Shown here one piece after another: positions 44,111 through 55,403 of a stretch of 64,000 bases of DNA. This DNA is from Kappaphycus alvarezii (lineage: Eukaryota; Rhodophyta; Florideophyceae; Gigartinales; Solieriaceae). How positions within the stretch are numbered: the first letter of the stretch is position 1; the number at the start of each line of letters is the position of its first letter. A program made the position numbers and the translations under genes. The stretch lies in the NCBI GenBank assembly GCA_002205965.3, contig NADL03000614.1, forward strand, positions 558,001 to 622,000, read 5' to 3'. The notes below the pieces were generated by a model. It ran no database searches, was not told the origin of the DNA, and saw only the letters and a program-made list of their open reading frames with translations.

Positions 44111-44454
44111 AGACAGATCAACAATACGGGAGGAAGGCGCGGACTGACAAGGAGGTGCCTTTGTTGGGGAGACTAGGGACCAGCCAATAGGCAGAGGAGG
44201 AGGAGATCAAAAGAAAAAAAGTAGCCAGTTCGGGCGAGAGCTTTCAGTCCAGCAATACACGGGCCTTCATTCGTTCGGAGGAAGTTCGGGCGAAACTTTC
44301 TTCTCGGTGACCGAAAACCTCCGATCTCGGCGTCCAGCGGACAGATCCGAGTCGGACTATATACTGTACGATACTGCGTACTGTGTTGAGGGTAGGTGGG
44401 AAAAGGGGTACAATAGGTTACGCTTGGCCTAGGTAGGGCAGGAAAAAATAACGG
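44111..44454. other. Upstream region of the non-LTR element
   Basis: A/G-rich on the plus strand. No ORF with a recognisable domain. It could be the 5' untranslated region of the minus-strand element. Confidence 0.4.
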
Positions 44455-44625
44455 ATATTTTCAAGCATTTTATGGTACCGCATCCAAGGTTCGACGACGC
44501 CATGACAGACTCCAATGCCCTTCATCTCTTCTTTTACGAATCCCACCTTCCAATATTGCCCGTTTCCTTTTCGAGTTCGAAAACGCCGTCAGGCGTGGAA
44601 AGACGGACAGTGTCCCCTCGCGGGG
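44455..44625 (+). pseudogene. gypsy-III-type gag fragment
   Basis: HPRFDDAMTDSNA (plus strand, about 44475-44520), then after a frameshift SNIARFLFEFENAVRRGK (about 44550-44605). This matches HPRFDDTMTDSNA and SDIASFLFVFENVVMRRK in the gypsy-III gag at 58110-58230. A small isolated piece in the opposite orientation. Confidence 0.7.
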
Positions 44626-45400
44626 TTAAAAGTATCGGGTAAACCCAAATGAATCGACCAAAGTCGTGGGGATGGGGTAGTCAGCAAAATCCGGTAAAAC
44701 TGTGGTGAAAAGTGGAAACAGATGGGTAAATAAAGGAGGAAACGAGAGTACTCGGAACATACCGGAAATCCGGATGGATACAGTAGTCTGTTTGACATAT
44801 CCCCCGTTAAGGGATGAGTAAGAAGTGTAGACTCGGTAGGGGCAAGGCTTAAAAGGGAGATTTCATCTCGCGGACTTGAAGCTTAACCGGATTTGAAGGT
44901 GGTCAAACTTGCAAAATATGCAGGAAGATAGGTATAACCAAAGGTTCTCCTGAGCATGTCCCAGCGTCGACGCGTCAATATAATTGGGGATGCCGTATAG
45001 AAGTTAGTCTTAGTGGATGAAAAAAGAAAGGGTTGGAGGAAAAATAGATTGATAAACAAGATCTTCTTGAGCGTTATTGGGTGTTTCCCTTTGTCGGTGG
45101 TTGCCCACGTATCCGCCCTGAAGTGTGGAAGGGAGCCAGAAGCTCAATGGAGCGTCGACAAGCGGTTACGCGATAAGCGAATCGGGCGATCCCGTAAAGT
45201 AGCAGTAGCACTGGGACTAAGGGGAGTGGGAAATAAAGGAAGAAAGGTAAAAAGGGGAGTATTCTCGGGCGACAGCGATAGTTTGGGAATTCTCGTAGGG
45301 AAGGAGGGAGAGAGAGGGATAAAATTGTACAAAGAAGGAGATAATGATCAATCCAGAGAACTGAATCTGCATCCCACCGTTAAGGGGATGGCAGTTTAGG
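44626..45400. other. Probable LTR and flank of gypsy-II
   Basis: Non-coding. The minus strand carries a CCCTTAACGGGGGATATG-like purine stretch near 44800 and a similar CCCTTAACGGTGGGATG near 45375, either of which could be the polypurine tract. The plus ORF 45013-45399 has no family signature and is probably spurious. Confidence 0.4.
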
Positions 45401-45529
45401 CGACTTGACAAGATTTTCGACAATAAAAGCGTGGTAATTTTCCCTGAACGTTGAGTCCAATACAGAACGGGGTGTTCACACAACTGTAACAGGTTAAAAC
45501 CCACTTGAACACTTTCCAGGTCAACTGGT

Positions 45530-45690
45530 AGAGAGGTCGGTGTATGGCGATGGTAGCGTAGTATATGACTTCGCGGGATGTTCCCGATGGGCTCCCAAGT
45601 ATCCTGGGATAAGGCGTACCCGAACCATCGTACCTTGTATATCGTAACTCCGTCATAGGACTCTCCATGGTCAACCACTTTGGAAATCAC
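45530..45690 (-). pseudogene. gypsy-II chromodomain
   Basis: ISKVVDHGESYDGVTIYKVR, then WFGYALSQDTWEP and IPRSHILRYH in the 45217-45690 frame, a typical chromodomain. The reading frame continues past it, but an in-frame TAA/TAG separates it from the linker to its right. Confidence 0.85.
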
Positions 45691-46604
45691 GTACTCGCGC
45701 TAATACTCCGAACTCGGGTCAGGAAAAGCCTGTAGGCGGGGACTTTTCGACTTCGAATGCGTAAAGGGAGATCCCAAATCTTGGTCTGCAGTACCGGTGT
45801 GACTGGAGAGATCTCCACATAAAATTCCCTGAGAGGGGTTGTCGTCGCATTGACGTTCGTGATTTCTCTTCGTCCTTGCCCTGCAGCAGGTGCCGTTACC
45901 ACTCTGTGATCTGGAACAACAGTTGCCGTTGGCGCGATCGAAACGCGTTTGTCGGGAGCAGCATCAGCGATATAGCGCTTGCTCTGGGCTCCTAACTTCG
46001 GTGTTGTGACCGGCACGGGTCGGACCGTTGACGTAGTCGAGTTTGTCTCGTTCTTCGTGTCTTCAGCGCTCAAGTTTCGGCTAGTTGGGTGGGGGCTTCG
46101 TCCCGATTTCAGTTCACCGGAAACGGTATCACTAGCGAGCTTAGTCTCGAAAAGTGGGCGATCGAGAGTACCCAAGGGTGCGAGTTCTCCATGATTTGGA
46201 GCATCGGGAGTTCCCGAAAAAGATGAAGGGGACTTCAGTACAGCAACGTTCCTGTTCAAAGACGACAGGGCAGTTTCGGAGTCAACCGCTTTTACGTCCT
46301 TGTTTGGACAAAATCTCGATCTAGATTGTCTGATGACAAATGACTTGACCTGATTGGTCACCAAACCACCACCTTGGCTTCCGTTTTCAACCAGCGGGAG
46401 TAAATCTGCGAGAACACGAATCATATTTTGATTAAATCTCGGTTTCAGATTAGCTGTACGCGAAATGAATGGTTCCGGAGAAGTTGCCACTGTCGGCGTT
46501 TTACCTGATTCCGCCTCCTGGCTGCCTTGAGATGTTTCCACGCCGCGACTCACTTTCTCATTTTGAGCATGACTCGTTTCTGTCTCGGGTGACTCCGGTT
46601 TCAC
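45687..46604 (-). pseudogene. gypsy-II linker between integrase and chromodomain
   Basis: 305 codons fully open, low complexity (Ser, Thr, Pro, Glu, Lys-rich; for example TATVVPDHRVVTAPAAGQG) with no known domain. It is bounded on the right by a stop at 46605 from the integrase C-terminal frame and on the left by stops before the chromodomain. It is much longer than the equivalent linker of gypsy-I. That such a long segment is open within an otherwise broken element is notable. Confidence 0.55.
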
Positions 46605-47640
46605 TCAATCATCGAACATTTCAAGATTCCTAGAAGGGACTTCGTTTCCAGACTCCTGTTCACTTTGCTCACCGACTAGCATCTCAGGTTTTGGAGCCAA
46701 AACGATTCTATACAGCGAAAGAAGCTCGTAATCGCCCTTGACATCCAAGAATGCAGTGTCCGGACCGACAGAGACAACTCGATACAACCAGTCCGCGATC
46801 GGCGCGAGTTTATGCTTAGGGGCGTCATCGGCAAAGTGTTCTTTGCGGACGAAGGCGTAGCGACCTGGTGATAGTGTAGATCGCATATTGCGCACTCGAG
46901 CATCAAAACATCTCTTGAATCGTTCCTGGTTCCTATCCATGTTCTTTCGAGCGGTACTCATCAGTGCTGTCAACCATGTACGCTATTTCTGGTAGTACGA
47001 TCTCGGTGGTACTTTCAGTTCAGAAGTAAGTTTGTCCTCGAGTGCCAGAGCAGGAGAAGGTCTAGATAGTACCAATTAAAACGGGGATAACCCAGTGGTC
47101 GTATGTTATTGCTTGTTGTACGCGTACGTAAGGGCATCAGTGAATAAGTCCAAATCTGTCGGGTGGTCTGCCACGTAGATTCGCAACGCTGGATGAATCG
47201 TCCGGTTAAACCACTCTACCTGCCATTAGTTTGGAAATGATAGGTTGTAGTAAAGAGGTTCTTGACTCCCAATATTCGACAGATTTCATATAACAATCTT
47301 GCAGTGAACTGCGGTTTGTTGTCTGATAACAGAGTCTGGTGGGGGACCATATACGAAAAAAATGATTTGCCACGATCAACGCGTTGATACGCTTTAGCGG
47401 GATTGTGCAAACGAGTTTCGAGAAAAGATCGGTAATTAACAACAGGAATTTGTTCCCGCGTAGTCGCGGTGTCTTGATAAGCTTACCCAGAATGTAGATA
47501 GATACTGATTCGAGCGGACCCTTTACGGGAAAGAGTCGGATGGGTTTGACAACAAGTCGAACCTTAACGCGATTTCGCCCGCACGTTGCACAATTGCGTA
47601 CTGTAGTGTAGCAGTCAATCGCCATTGCAGACCAATAAAA
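46605..47640 (-). pseudogene. gypsy-II integrase
   Basis: C-terminal GPY/F-like region in 46605-46973 (SPGRYAFVRKEHFADDAPKH). The core in 47206-47640 is split over two frames: CATCGRNRVK, TDLFSKLVCTIPLKRINALI with the first catalytic Asp, LLSDNKPQFTARLLYEICRI with the second, and TTTYHFQTNGR with the conserved QTNGQ-like motif. Confidence 0.85.
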
Positions 47641-48076
47641 GAATCCTCTTAGTCCACAGTAAATGCGTTTCCCCCTGGATGTTCAGATAACTTAGGAGAA
47701 TGCGACAAATACAGGACTCTCGCTTGAAGCGTGTTAGGCACGACAATTTTAAAACGTGATTCCACGGTACGCACAAAGATACCCTGTTCATTCAGCGCAA
47801 AGGCAACACCTCCCCCGCGTTAGGACGAGAGCGTATCTGCTGAGAGAACACGTGATTCATTCGGGCTTCTAAAAGTTCCTCAGTGGAGATCGGTTCCAGC
47901 ATGTCATCAGCAGGAGACGCGTCAGAAGAGATAAGTGCATGATCAAAATAATCAAAATTAAACGACACGAAGTCAATTTCTTTTTCTCCTTTCTCAAGTT
48001 GGCAGTTATCATACCGGCATTCTTAGTTATCTTCTGAGCGTGTCTAAACGCCAAAGCACGGAATCTTGTCATAGGT

Positions 48077-49370
48077 TTAAAGAGGGGATCTGACCAATGA
48101 ATGGAGTCGCGATAACGCATCAGCCTGGGTGTTTAACTCTCTCTTCTTGTAGACGACAGTAAAGTCAAATTCAGGAAAGCGTAGTCGCCACCTCATAAGC
48201 CTGCCTGACGGGTCGGTAATCTCCATCAGACATCGTAACGAACTTTGATCGGTGTGACCTCTCGTACCTGTAGATACGGACGTAACGTTGTGATTACGTA
48301 GACAATAGCAAGGCATTCATTTTCGATTACCGAGTAGTGCTTCTCGCTCTTAGTCAATGTACGGAACCAATACCCAATTGGGCGTCGCTCACCGTCGATG
48401 GTTTGGAAAAGTGCGCACCCGACCTGGTAATCCGAGGCGTCAGTATCAACCGAACAGGGAATTCCCAGTTTAGGTAGTGATAGTACTGGAGGTTCCGTCG
48501 CTTGAAGTATCAACTCGCGGAACGCGCAAAGCTGATCGAAGTTGAGCTTGGCAAATACTGGCGGGAGTTCTTTCGTTAACAGTTCGTTCAACGGTGCAAA
48601 AATCTGCGAGCAATTCGGACCAAACCGGCGATAGACGTTACATAAACCTACTAGAGAACGGAGTTCCGTTTGTGTTCGCGGTGGTTCCGCTTCTTTCAGT
48701 GCCGCAGTAGTCACGCAATCAACTTCCAGAGTTCCTGGTCTCACAATCAGTCCAAGGTATTTCACCGAGTCCATAAAGAGTGAGCACTTCTTCAAGCGTA
48801 TGGATATCCTAGAATTCTGTAAGACATACAGGAGTTCCTGACCATGGCTGAGGTGAGCCTCGAAAACCCTTGAAAAGATTACGAAACAATCCAAATAAAC
48901 GAGGCAAGTTTTGACATTTGTACTATGTTAGCAAGCGATCGAGCGTGCGCTGGAATGTCGCAGGCGCATTGGTCATTCCAAACGGCAAACAAAGAAAATT
49001 TTATGACCAACAGTGACACACAACAGCTTTTTTCGCGATCTAGCTGTGCAAACCACACTTGCTTATATCCACAATTCGCATCAAATGTGGTGAAACACGA
49101 CGCTTCGCCCAACGAGTCGAAGTACTCATCCATTTTTGGAAGCGGATAAGTCTCTTTCACGGTCATCGCGTTGAGCTGACTGTAATCTACACCGAAAATA
49201 ATCTTGGCATCAGGTCTAGGGATCAGAAGAACTGGACTGGCCCACGTAGACTGACCTGGCTCAATTATACCCTCTTCGAGCATTTTCTCGACTACCTTCT
49301 TCCCAATCTCTCTCTGTTTCGGGCCTGCCCTGTACGTTGGTGCCGTGTAGGGGCGTGCGCCTGGTACCAA
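48077..49370 (-). pseudogene. gypsy-II reverse transcriptase and RNase H
   Basis: RT: ARPYTAPTYRAGPKQREIGK, SPVLLIPRPDAKIIFGVDYS, TFDANCGYKQVWFA. The catalytic box reads YLDC rather than YLDD (Cys codon at 48886-48888), which would abolish activity. Then IRLKKCSLFMDSVKYLG. RNase H in 48226-48894: CSVDTDASDYQVGCALFQ and ENECLAIVYVITTLRPYL. It ends with DFTVVYKKRELNTQADALSR in 48077-48316 after a frameshift. Confidence 0.85.
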
Positions 49371-49939
49371 ATCAATACGGTGTTAAATACCAGATATTTG
49401 AACCAGGTGTCCACTCCACCCCGAGAGAATTGTCGAAGCATGCCTCGAACTCGTACTTGTTGATCAGTAGTTAACTTCTCCAAGACAAAATCGTCGACTG
49501 ACGGAGGTTTAGATGGGGGATCACGAACAGTATCCGGTTTCTCCGGTGTCGGTATCTCGAGGTCAGGACGGTTTGACACATGGGTCCCAGCACTTCCGCA
49601 AGCATCACGTGACTCTGTATGACTTCTGTCGAGTGCGGAACCGAGTGCGCTAAGACTTGGTCTCTCATAAGACGAACAGGGTAATCACAGAAGTTTGCAA
49701 AGAGGATTCGAAATGGCGTATTCGCGGATACATCAGCTACACCATTGGAAGCCAGGATTCATTGTTTCAGGAACGTCCTCTCGAAGGGTTGGTCAATCGC
49801 GAGGCCCGCGCGTTGCGTCTTCACGGTGACCCATATCTCCGAGTTGGCGGGGAGTTTCCGAGGTTCGGTGGCCCGAATTCGGTTAGTGATGCGTCCTCGC
49901 GATTTCTTCTTCTTCGTTTCCGAAATCGGAGGTGGTTCC

Positions 49940-50310
49940 TTAATGGGATAAAGGGGATCTCGCAACAGGCGCTTTGGGTGACGGCTTCCGAAGGATCGGT
50001 ACTGTAGAGCCGTCATCCATCTCAATTTCACGCCTTTGCGGATGCACTGCAGCGATGAACTCGTCCGTGTAATCGCAAACCAAGATAAGCGGAGACGCGA
50101 TAAGTCCACATACAATGAACCTTACTTTGCTCAAACGAGATCCAACTCAAACAGTAAGCTTGGTAAGTCCTGTTGTACGCAATGAGAGGTTGTTCGCGTC
50201 AGCGATAGAAGTGAGTGCAGCGTGAAGTATGGGAGATGCCGGAGCTAGATCCGATGAACGAATGAAGTTGGGTAATGCGCCGGTATCGAAAACGCACATC
50301 TGGACTGACA
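49940..50310 (-). pseudogene. gypsy-II aspartic protease
   Basis: CVFDTGALPNFIRSSDLAP near 50250-50300 contains the DTGA active site. The remainder in another frame (49940-50134) has LIASPLILVCDYTDEFIAAV and EIEMDDGSTVPI. 49292-49760 (minus) is linker leading to RT. Confidence 0.7.
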
Positions 50311-50909
50311 CTCACGTCAGCGTAAAACTTTTAATTTGTTTTCACCAACAAGAGCAAGTGCAATCGTCGGTAATCCAGAATGTCTCGATTCCAAGGTCCA
50401 CGAATGGCAACTTCAACATTCACGTTCACGTTCACGGAGCACTTAAAAGGGGTCTCACTCGATTCGATTCTTCTCCTTCAGGTTACAGATCACTGGTTAT
50501 ATCCAAAACCTCCTCAAGTGAAATGAGTAGAACCATGTCTAGTTTCCCTGTTTGTCTGGTTCATCCATCGCACTAGTGAGAACACGAGGATGGGCTTCAC
50601 CCGGATTGGGATTTGTTTGTACAGAAGGAGAAAAGGGACCGCGTGAAGGCTCGCGTGGACCTGCGTTAGCGCTTACGGCAAAGTGGTCCTTCGCGCTGAG
50701 GTACGACGTGTTCGGTACGCGGTTGCGGTCTTGTTCCGAGAGAGAGTAATGGACAATCACCTATCGTTTCGTCTACTTAAGGGGAGCACTACGAAAGACT
50801 GTAAAGATAACCAAGTAAGTTCAACATCAATACATTGTGGTTTAACAGCTTGTGTGTCCAGAAGCTTTGCTGCACTGATGAAGTTCAAAACACCGAGGCT
50901 CTGAGTATT

Positions 50910-51760
50910 GTTGTTTGTTTACGTCCGTTTTTTTCTTTTTTGTCATGCGCATCCTCCGGTGCAGTGTTCTTCAGCATGGTTGGTTCTAGTGTGAACAAGG
51001 TGGATGCGGGCCTTCATGAGATCGACAAACTCAGAGCTGAGAACTACCACAGTTGTTCCAGTAAAATGAAGCTGGTCTTGATAAGTAAGGGAGTATGGAA
51101 CATCATGAATGGGAATTTGGTTCCTCCCGCTGATGCCAGTGATGTCAGCAATGAGGAATTGCAGAGGTATCAGATGAAGAAGGATCAGGCATTGGAAGAT
51201 ATGTTTCTCAGTCAGAGTGATGATTGTAGTGCCTCTGTGGCCGATCGAGAAGATTCGAAAGAGGTTTACGAAACCTTGAAGACCCAGTTCAATACAGTGT
51301 CCAATGCTGCCGTTGATTGTTAACTTTAGCAGTACCAATATGTTAAAATGTCAGGTGGAGAAGATTTTATGAAATTCTTCAATCGCCTGACAGTGCTGGA
51401 GATCAAGCTCGCAGGGATTGGCCACCCAGTGAGTAAGAAGGAACAACGTAGAGCTTTATTGTGAGGCTTGACGGATTATTTCGGGAACGTCGCCGATATG
51501 ATTCGTAAGCTTGACAAAGACAGTTCCGCTGCGGTTGGAATGCTCGTCATTAGAGAAGCAGCCCTCTGCCGTAAGCTTGAAGGGAATAGTAGTAATGGGA
51601 CTGCTTTTAGCGCCAAAAGCGGGCAGTTTGGAAAGAAATGTCATCACTGTGGGAGAAAACGGCACATGAAAGCTCTTTGCTGCCACAAACCTGAGAGTTC
51701 ATCTTACAAACCGCATCTTGACTACAATCGGAATACCAAGAACGGTCTTGACGGCCGCTG
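50910..51760 (+). pseudogene. copia-II gag
   Basis: KLRAENYHSCSSKMKLVLIS, then GVWNIMNGN and a D-x-ALEDMFLS helix in 50835-51323 are the usual UBN2-type gag. After a TAA and a shift come FFNRLTVLEIKLAGIGHPVS and (51468-51761) the zinc knuckle KCHHCGRKRHMKALCCHKP (C-x2-C-x4-H-type, altered to CHHCGRKRHMKALC). Confidence 0.8.
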
Positions 51761-51839
51761 AGGTCAGAAAGGGCTGAATGGAAAGGATGTTGGCGACAAA
51801 GAGCAGGACAGTGGTGACAGAAACAAGGTCGGAAACTGC

Positions 51840-52400
51840 TACATTTCCTTTGTAGCGAAATGCCTCACTTTCTCTCCCGATAAGCTTCAGAGTATCCGAG
51901 AAAAGTGCTTCATGGACTCAGGAGCGACTGGAAATATGCCAAACAGTACCGATATGTTTTATAAATATTGATGATAACGCCGGGAGTAATGAGTATGTTT
52001 CAGTTGGTGATCGAAAACGAACTACTGTAATCGCACGAGGTGGGGCGCGTTGCAGTGTGGAGTTTGATGAGCACGAGTTACGGTCGAGCTGAATAACTTG
52101 CTGCATATTCCAAAGCTTATGTGTAATCTTATTTATATCTGACGTCTACGTCAGAAAGGCTTTAAAATGACGTTGGAAACTGACAAACATGGAAGAGGTA
52201 TCTGTACCGTAACCAAGCAGGGAGAGTCTGAGTTTCCTTTTAAGGGTTACGAGTCCGAAGACGGGCTTTATGAGATCAAGGTACTTCCAGACTTTAAGAC
52301 GTCTGCAGAATTTACAAACTCGCTTGCAGCTAGAAAAACCTGAATCTGCACCTTCCAAGGCCGATATACGGCATGCATGACTTGGATACACTGGCAAGAA
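51840..52400 (+). pseudogene. copia-II protease and pre-integrase region
   Basis: KCFMDSGATGNMPNSTDMF near 51905-51960 contains the DSGA active site, followed by stops. MTLETDKHGRGICTVTKQGE and GLYEIKVLPDFK near 52165-52290 are the pre-integrase portion. The homology stops before the zinc head of integrase. Confidence 0.75.
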
Positions 52401-52439
52401 CACAATCCAGAAAAAAATACCAACTATTAGAGATAGTCT

Positions 52440-52530
52440 TTACTCTTCACTTATCTTGAGTGTACAACGACTGGCCGACTATTCAGTCAAGAGCTATCTG
52501 GATGGACCATATCGGTCACGTGCAGTGGTT
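52440..52530 (-). mobile_element. 3' untranslated tail of non-LTR element
   Basis: Nearly the same as 31950-32035 (for example TTATCTTGAGTGTACA, then ATGGACCATATCGGTCACGT). Only the terminal ~90 bp, minus orientation. Confidence 0.7.
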
Positions 52531-52549
52531 GAAGAAATTTTATTTCATT

Positions 52550-53000
52550 GACTATCTATCGTGTACACTGCAGGACTGACTATACGGCTATGAACTAGCG
52601 AACCGTAGCTTTATTGCACCAGTAAAACGGATGGCCGCTGCAGGATCCCACTATATTGCTAGCTAAGAGCTAACCAGGTGATCCACGTCGGCCACCTACA
52701 GCGACATGCGCGAAAGAATAGATTTTGCACGCGACGACCAGACTGTGATACTAATGCGCTTAAAAATCCAAGTACTGATAGCTCCTGTTGACACGTGGAA
52801 TTTTTCGGCAATGCCAGGCAACATTCTCTCTATGAAGTGGACGGTTTCGGGGGAAGGGGAAGCCAAGGAATCAAAGGCCAGCGGTTGAAATTCGAAATCG
52901 GGAGCCTGTGTAGGGTTATCGGAGGGCGGGGGGATTCGACGCGACAATTTTCTCTCCAGGTCTGTCACTTTATTGAGAACTGATGGCATTGATATCAACC
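52550..53000 (-). mobile_element. Endonuclease-tailed non-LTR element, C-terminal fragment
   Basis: Minus frame 52696-53046: DFEFQPLAFDSLASPSPETV, then IFKRISITVWSSRAKSILSR and a stop, then VADVDHLVSS. The 3' untranslated part to about 52550 has GTGTACACTGCAGGACTGAC as at 30121. The start of the frame (53000-53046) is SINE-like sequence. Confidence 0.8.
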
Positions 53001-53004
53001 TGGA

Positions 53005-53335
53005 GTTGAAATGGGCTGTGTTTTCAGTTAATGCACCACTTGACATGCCAGCAAATGTGGCTTAGTGTTCGATGTGTTTTTCCGACATGAAAGCATCGAG
53101 GGTTCGAGCTCCGCAAGTGGTCGCATTGGTAAAAATTTAATTTATGTGTTTTCAGGATTTCTTACTGTCCTGTAGGTGCTAGGAATGAGTTGTAAGGTTT
53201 CTGAGTCCTTACAGAACTCTGTGGTCCCCTGAGTGAGGAGGGGTATTGAAATGGGCTGTGTGTTCTTTCAGAGCCCCACTTGACATGCTAGCGCATGTGG
53301 CTCAGTGGTCAATTTGTTTTTTCTACATCTATTTC
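53005..53335 (+). repeat. Duplicated tRNA-headed SINE candidate
   Basis: TTGAAATGGGCTGTGT occurs at about 53006 and 53248, each followed by CCACTTGACATGC and ATGTGGCT-AGTG. In the first copy an A box (TGGCTTAGTGT, 53058-53068) and a B box (GGTTCGAGCTC, 53101-53111) are 32 bp apart. The second copy has an A box (TGGCTCAGTGG, 53298-53308) but no B box. Period about 240 bp. Downstream bases resemble those at 26759-26800. Confidence 0.5.
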
Positions 53336-53610
53336 CAGTTACCTAATCCATATTTCACTCCTTTCCCATCCTCTTATTCTTCTCGTTTATCTTTCCTCCG
53401 CATCAGTTTGCTGAGTAACTACTTCTTACCTGTTGATGGGCTCGAAAACCTCTGCCAAACTTGAGGCTGGACTATATTCTTTCCAGATGTCCGTCCCCTG
53501 TCTCTCACCAATTTAGCCTAAGCCTTTTTCCATCAATGTAATATTTCTTTTCTTGGTAATAATCTAACTCATTATGTATCAAACGTAGCTCGTTAGTAGT
53601 GACCCGAATC
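53336..53610 (-). repeat. Possible LTR of gypsy-III
   Basis: Non-coding block immediately beyond the purine tract at 53611-53630, where the 3' LTR of the minus-strand gypsy-III should lie. I could not find its partner to the right of 58.3 kb, so the assignment is by position only. Confidence 0.35.
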
Positions 53611-53630
53611 CCCGGGATTCTCCTCCTTAA
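53611..53630 (-). other. Polypurine tract of gypsy-III
   Basis: Minus strand TTAAGGAGGAGAATCCCGGG, similar to the gypsy-I tract (AAGGAGGGGAGGGAG) and in the same relative position after the integrase. Confidence 0.5.
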
Positions 53631-53849
53631 ATGAGTTTCCTTGATGAATTAGTATAACTAAGCATCCGGCGGGCGTGAATGGCCTCTCTTGTCACTCGAC
53701 CGGTTGAAATGACCAACTAGTAGCGCGGATGATCGGTGTGGTTACCTGGAACAATATGTAGTAAAACTACCCAAGCCCCGGCCATTTACGAGCCCTACTG
53801 AATTCCGTTCCATGCGCCACTAGCACTTCTTCTCCACGCTCGAACAGTT

Positions 53850-54620
53850 TTATCTTCCCCTTTTGCGGAGCACGCGATTTTTCGCTATAGCAGCACTAAA
53901 GCTAGACTCTCCTAACAGCTCGACGAGGCGGAGACTTGGATCGGCTTATCTCAGAAGGGCTACCGCGTTGCTTGCCATCATCCTCGGTTCGATACCATAC
54001 ATAAGTCGGAACGGCGAATGGAAGTCTCCGTGATCACTCTGGCGATAGCCGTACAAGACTTTCGGCATAGCCTCCGCCCAATCGTCTCTATTCTACACGA
54101 CTGACATTTTTATTGCGTGCTTTATAGTCCCTAACATCCTCTCGGCCCTTCCATTTGCACTAGGGACGTACGGAAGGACGGCCTTCCAATCGATTCCGTG
54201 CTTCTGCATAAACTCCTGTACTGAAGCCCCCATAAAATCAGTGGCGTTGATCGAGATAATCCTCCTAGGATGCTCGAGTGGCTCGATAATTTCCTTCTGG
54301 GCGAACTCTATGACAATATCAGAGGTGGAGCTTTCCGTTGGCTCAGCTATTGGCTAGTCCTTCATGTGCTCTACCGCGATTAAAAAAACCTATTTTCCTT
54401 CCGAGATTGCTTGAGAGGGTCTGCAAAGTACATTGAAAAAGTTTCGAAAAAACCAGTAACTGGTATTCTAAGACTCATATGGTACCTTGGTAGCTATTTT
54501 GAGTGTGTTGAAAGCCTGTGCATACCTTGAAGTGCTCCGTCAAGTCCCGATACACCCAGGTCACCAAAACGATCCCTCAAGACCTTGATCGTAGAACCAG
54601 CACCCAAATGACCGATTTCA
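53850..54620 (-). pseudogene. gypsy-III integrase
   Basis: Near 54050-54180 in several frames: ANGKAERMLGTIKHAIKMS-like codons with the NGKAER motif of integrase cores, then DWAEAMPKVLYGYRQS and FRLMYGIEPRM near 53985-54090. The upstream linker to RNase H is in 54674-54940 (MIWNDNLFRRGKD). Stops interrupt every block. Confidence 0.65.
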
Positions 54621-54673
54621 ACCTGAAACGTTGTCAATACCACTGCATGCTGTCCGATAGGCGGGATAGCACG

Positions 54674-55396
54674 CTATCTATCCTTCCCCCGACGGAACAA
54701 ATTGTCGTTCCAAATCATAAATTTCTTCGTCTTCCTTCGGATGGTGGTCTTCTTCTTCGGTTCCGTCTCCTGAACCCTTTCTCCGACCAGAGACCTCCCT
54801 ATTTCCAGAAGGTTTAGTTCTAATCCAGATAGCTTAGGGTCTTGCCACTGTATCGTCGCTACGATGCCCTTCATAATATTCTCCCCCTTGATCCTCGTGT
54901 TCCTCCACGGGCCTGCGAGAGAAATAATCGGCCGATCCATTGGACTTTCCAGGCCCGTCTTTAATTTAGAAGTCCTACTCGGAGATCAAATCCATCTATC
55001 TCGCTACCCTACTGTAAATATAATTCTTTTTGAAGGCCATACGCAGCGCCTGATGGTCCGTATACAACACGAACGGATTTTTGGACAACAGATACGCACA
55101 TAATTTTTTGAGAGCTATCACTAAAGCAAGTGGCATCCGTTCGCTCCACGGTCCCGCTCCGTCATCGTCGAAGATGCGAACTGCACCGAATGCACTTTCC
55201 CATCTTCATTCTTCAGCGAGAGAATTACTCCTAGGGCAAAAGAAGAAGCGTCCATCTCCACAACGAAAGGAGAATCGAAATCTGGAAACGCGAATAATGG
55301 AGGAGTTGTCAGTTTATTATTCAAGTACTCGGAAGCCTCCTGCATTCTCGCGGTCCAATCAAATGTCTTCTTAACGGAGCTTGCAGCTTGCAGCAC
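54674..55396 (-). pseudogene. gypsy-III RNase H
   Basis: 55121-55396: KTFDWTARMQEASEYLNNKL, TTPPLFAFPDFDSPFVVEMD (catalytic Asp), ASSFALGVILSLKNEDGKVH, FASSTMTERDRGANGCHLL. The later part, through about 54990, is broken. Typical of gypsy RNase H. Confidence 0.8.
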
Positions 55397-55403
55397 TGCT
55401 GAG

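Larger units (their letters stand above)
45400..50560 (-). mobile_element. gypsy-II: Ty3/gypsy chromovirus, decayed
   Basis: Minus-strand order: protease, RT, RNase H, integrase, long linker, chromodomain. It differs at many positions from gypsy-I (for example FGVDYSQLNAMTVKETYPLP versus the gypsy-I equivalent), so it is a separate lineage. gag is not recognisable to the right of 50560, where copia-II begins at about 50.83 kb. Confidence 0.9.
50830..52430 (+). mobile_element. copia-II: 5' half of a Ty1/copia element
   Basis: Plus-strand gag and protease only. It is truncated before integrase and RT by the non-LTR tail at 52440. It has few defects compared with copia-I and a different sequence. 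Confidence 0.8.

Noticed and set aside
45013-45399. 128-codon plus ORF
   Set aside because: Lies in the presumed LTR region of gypsy-II, basic low-complexity composition, no family signature.
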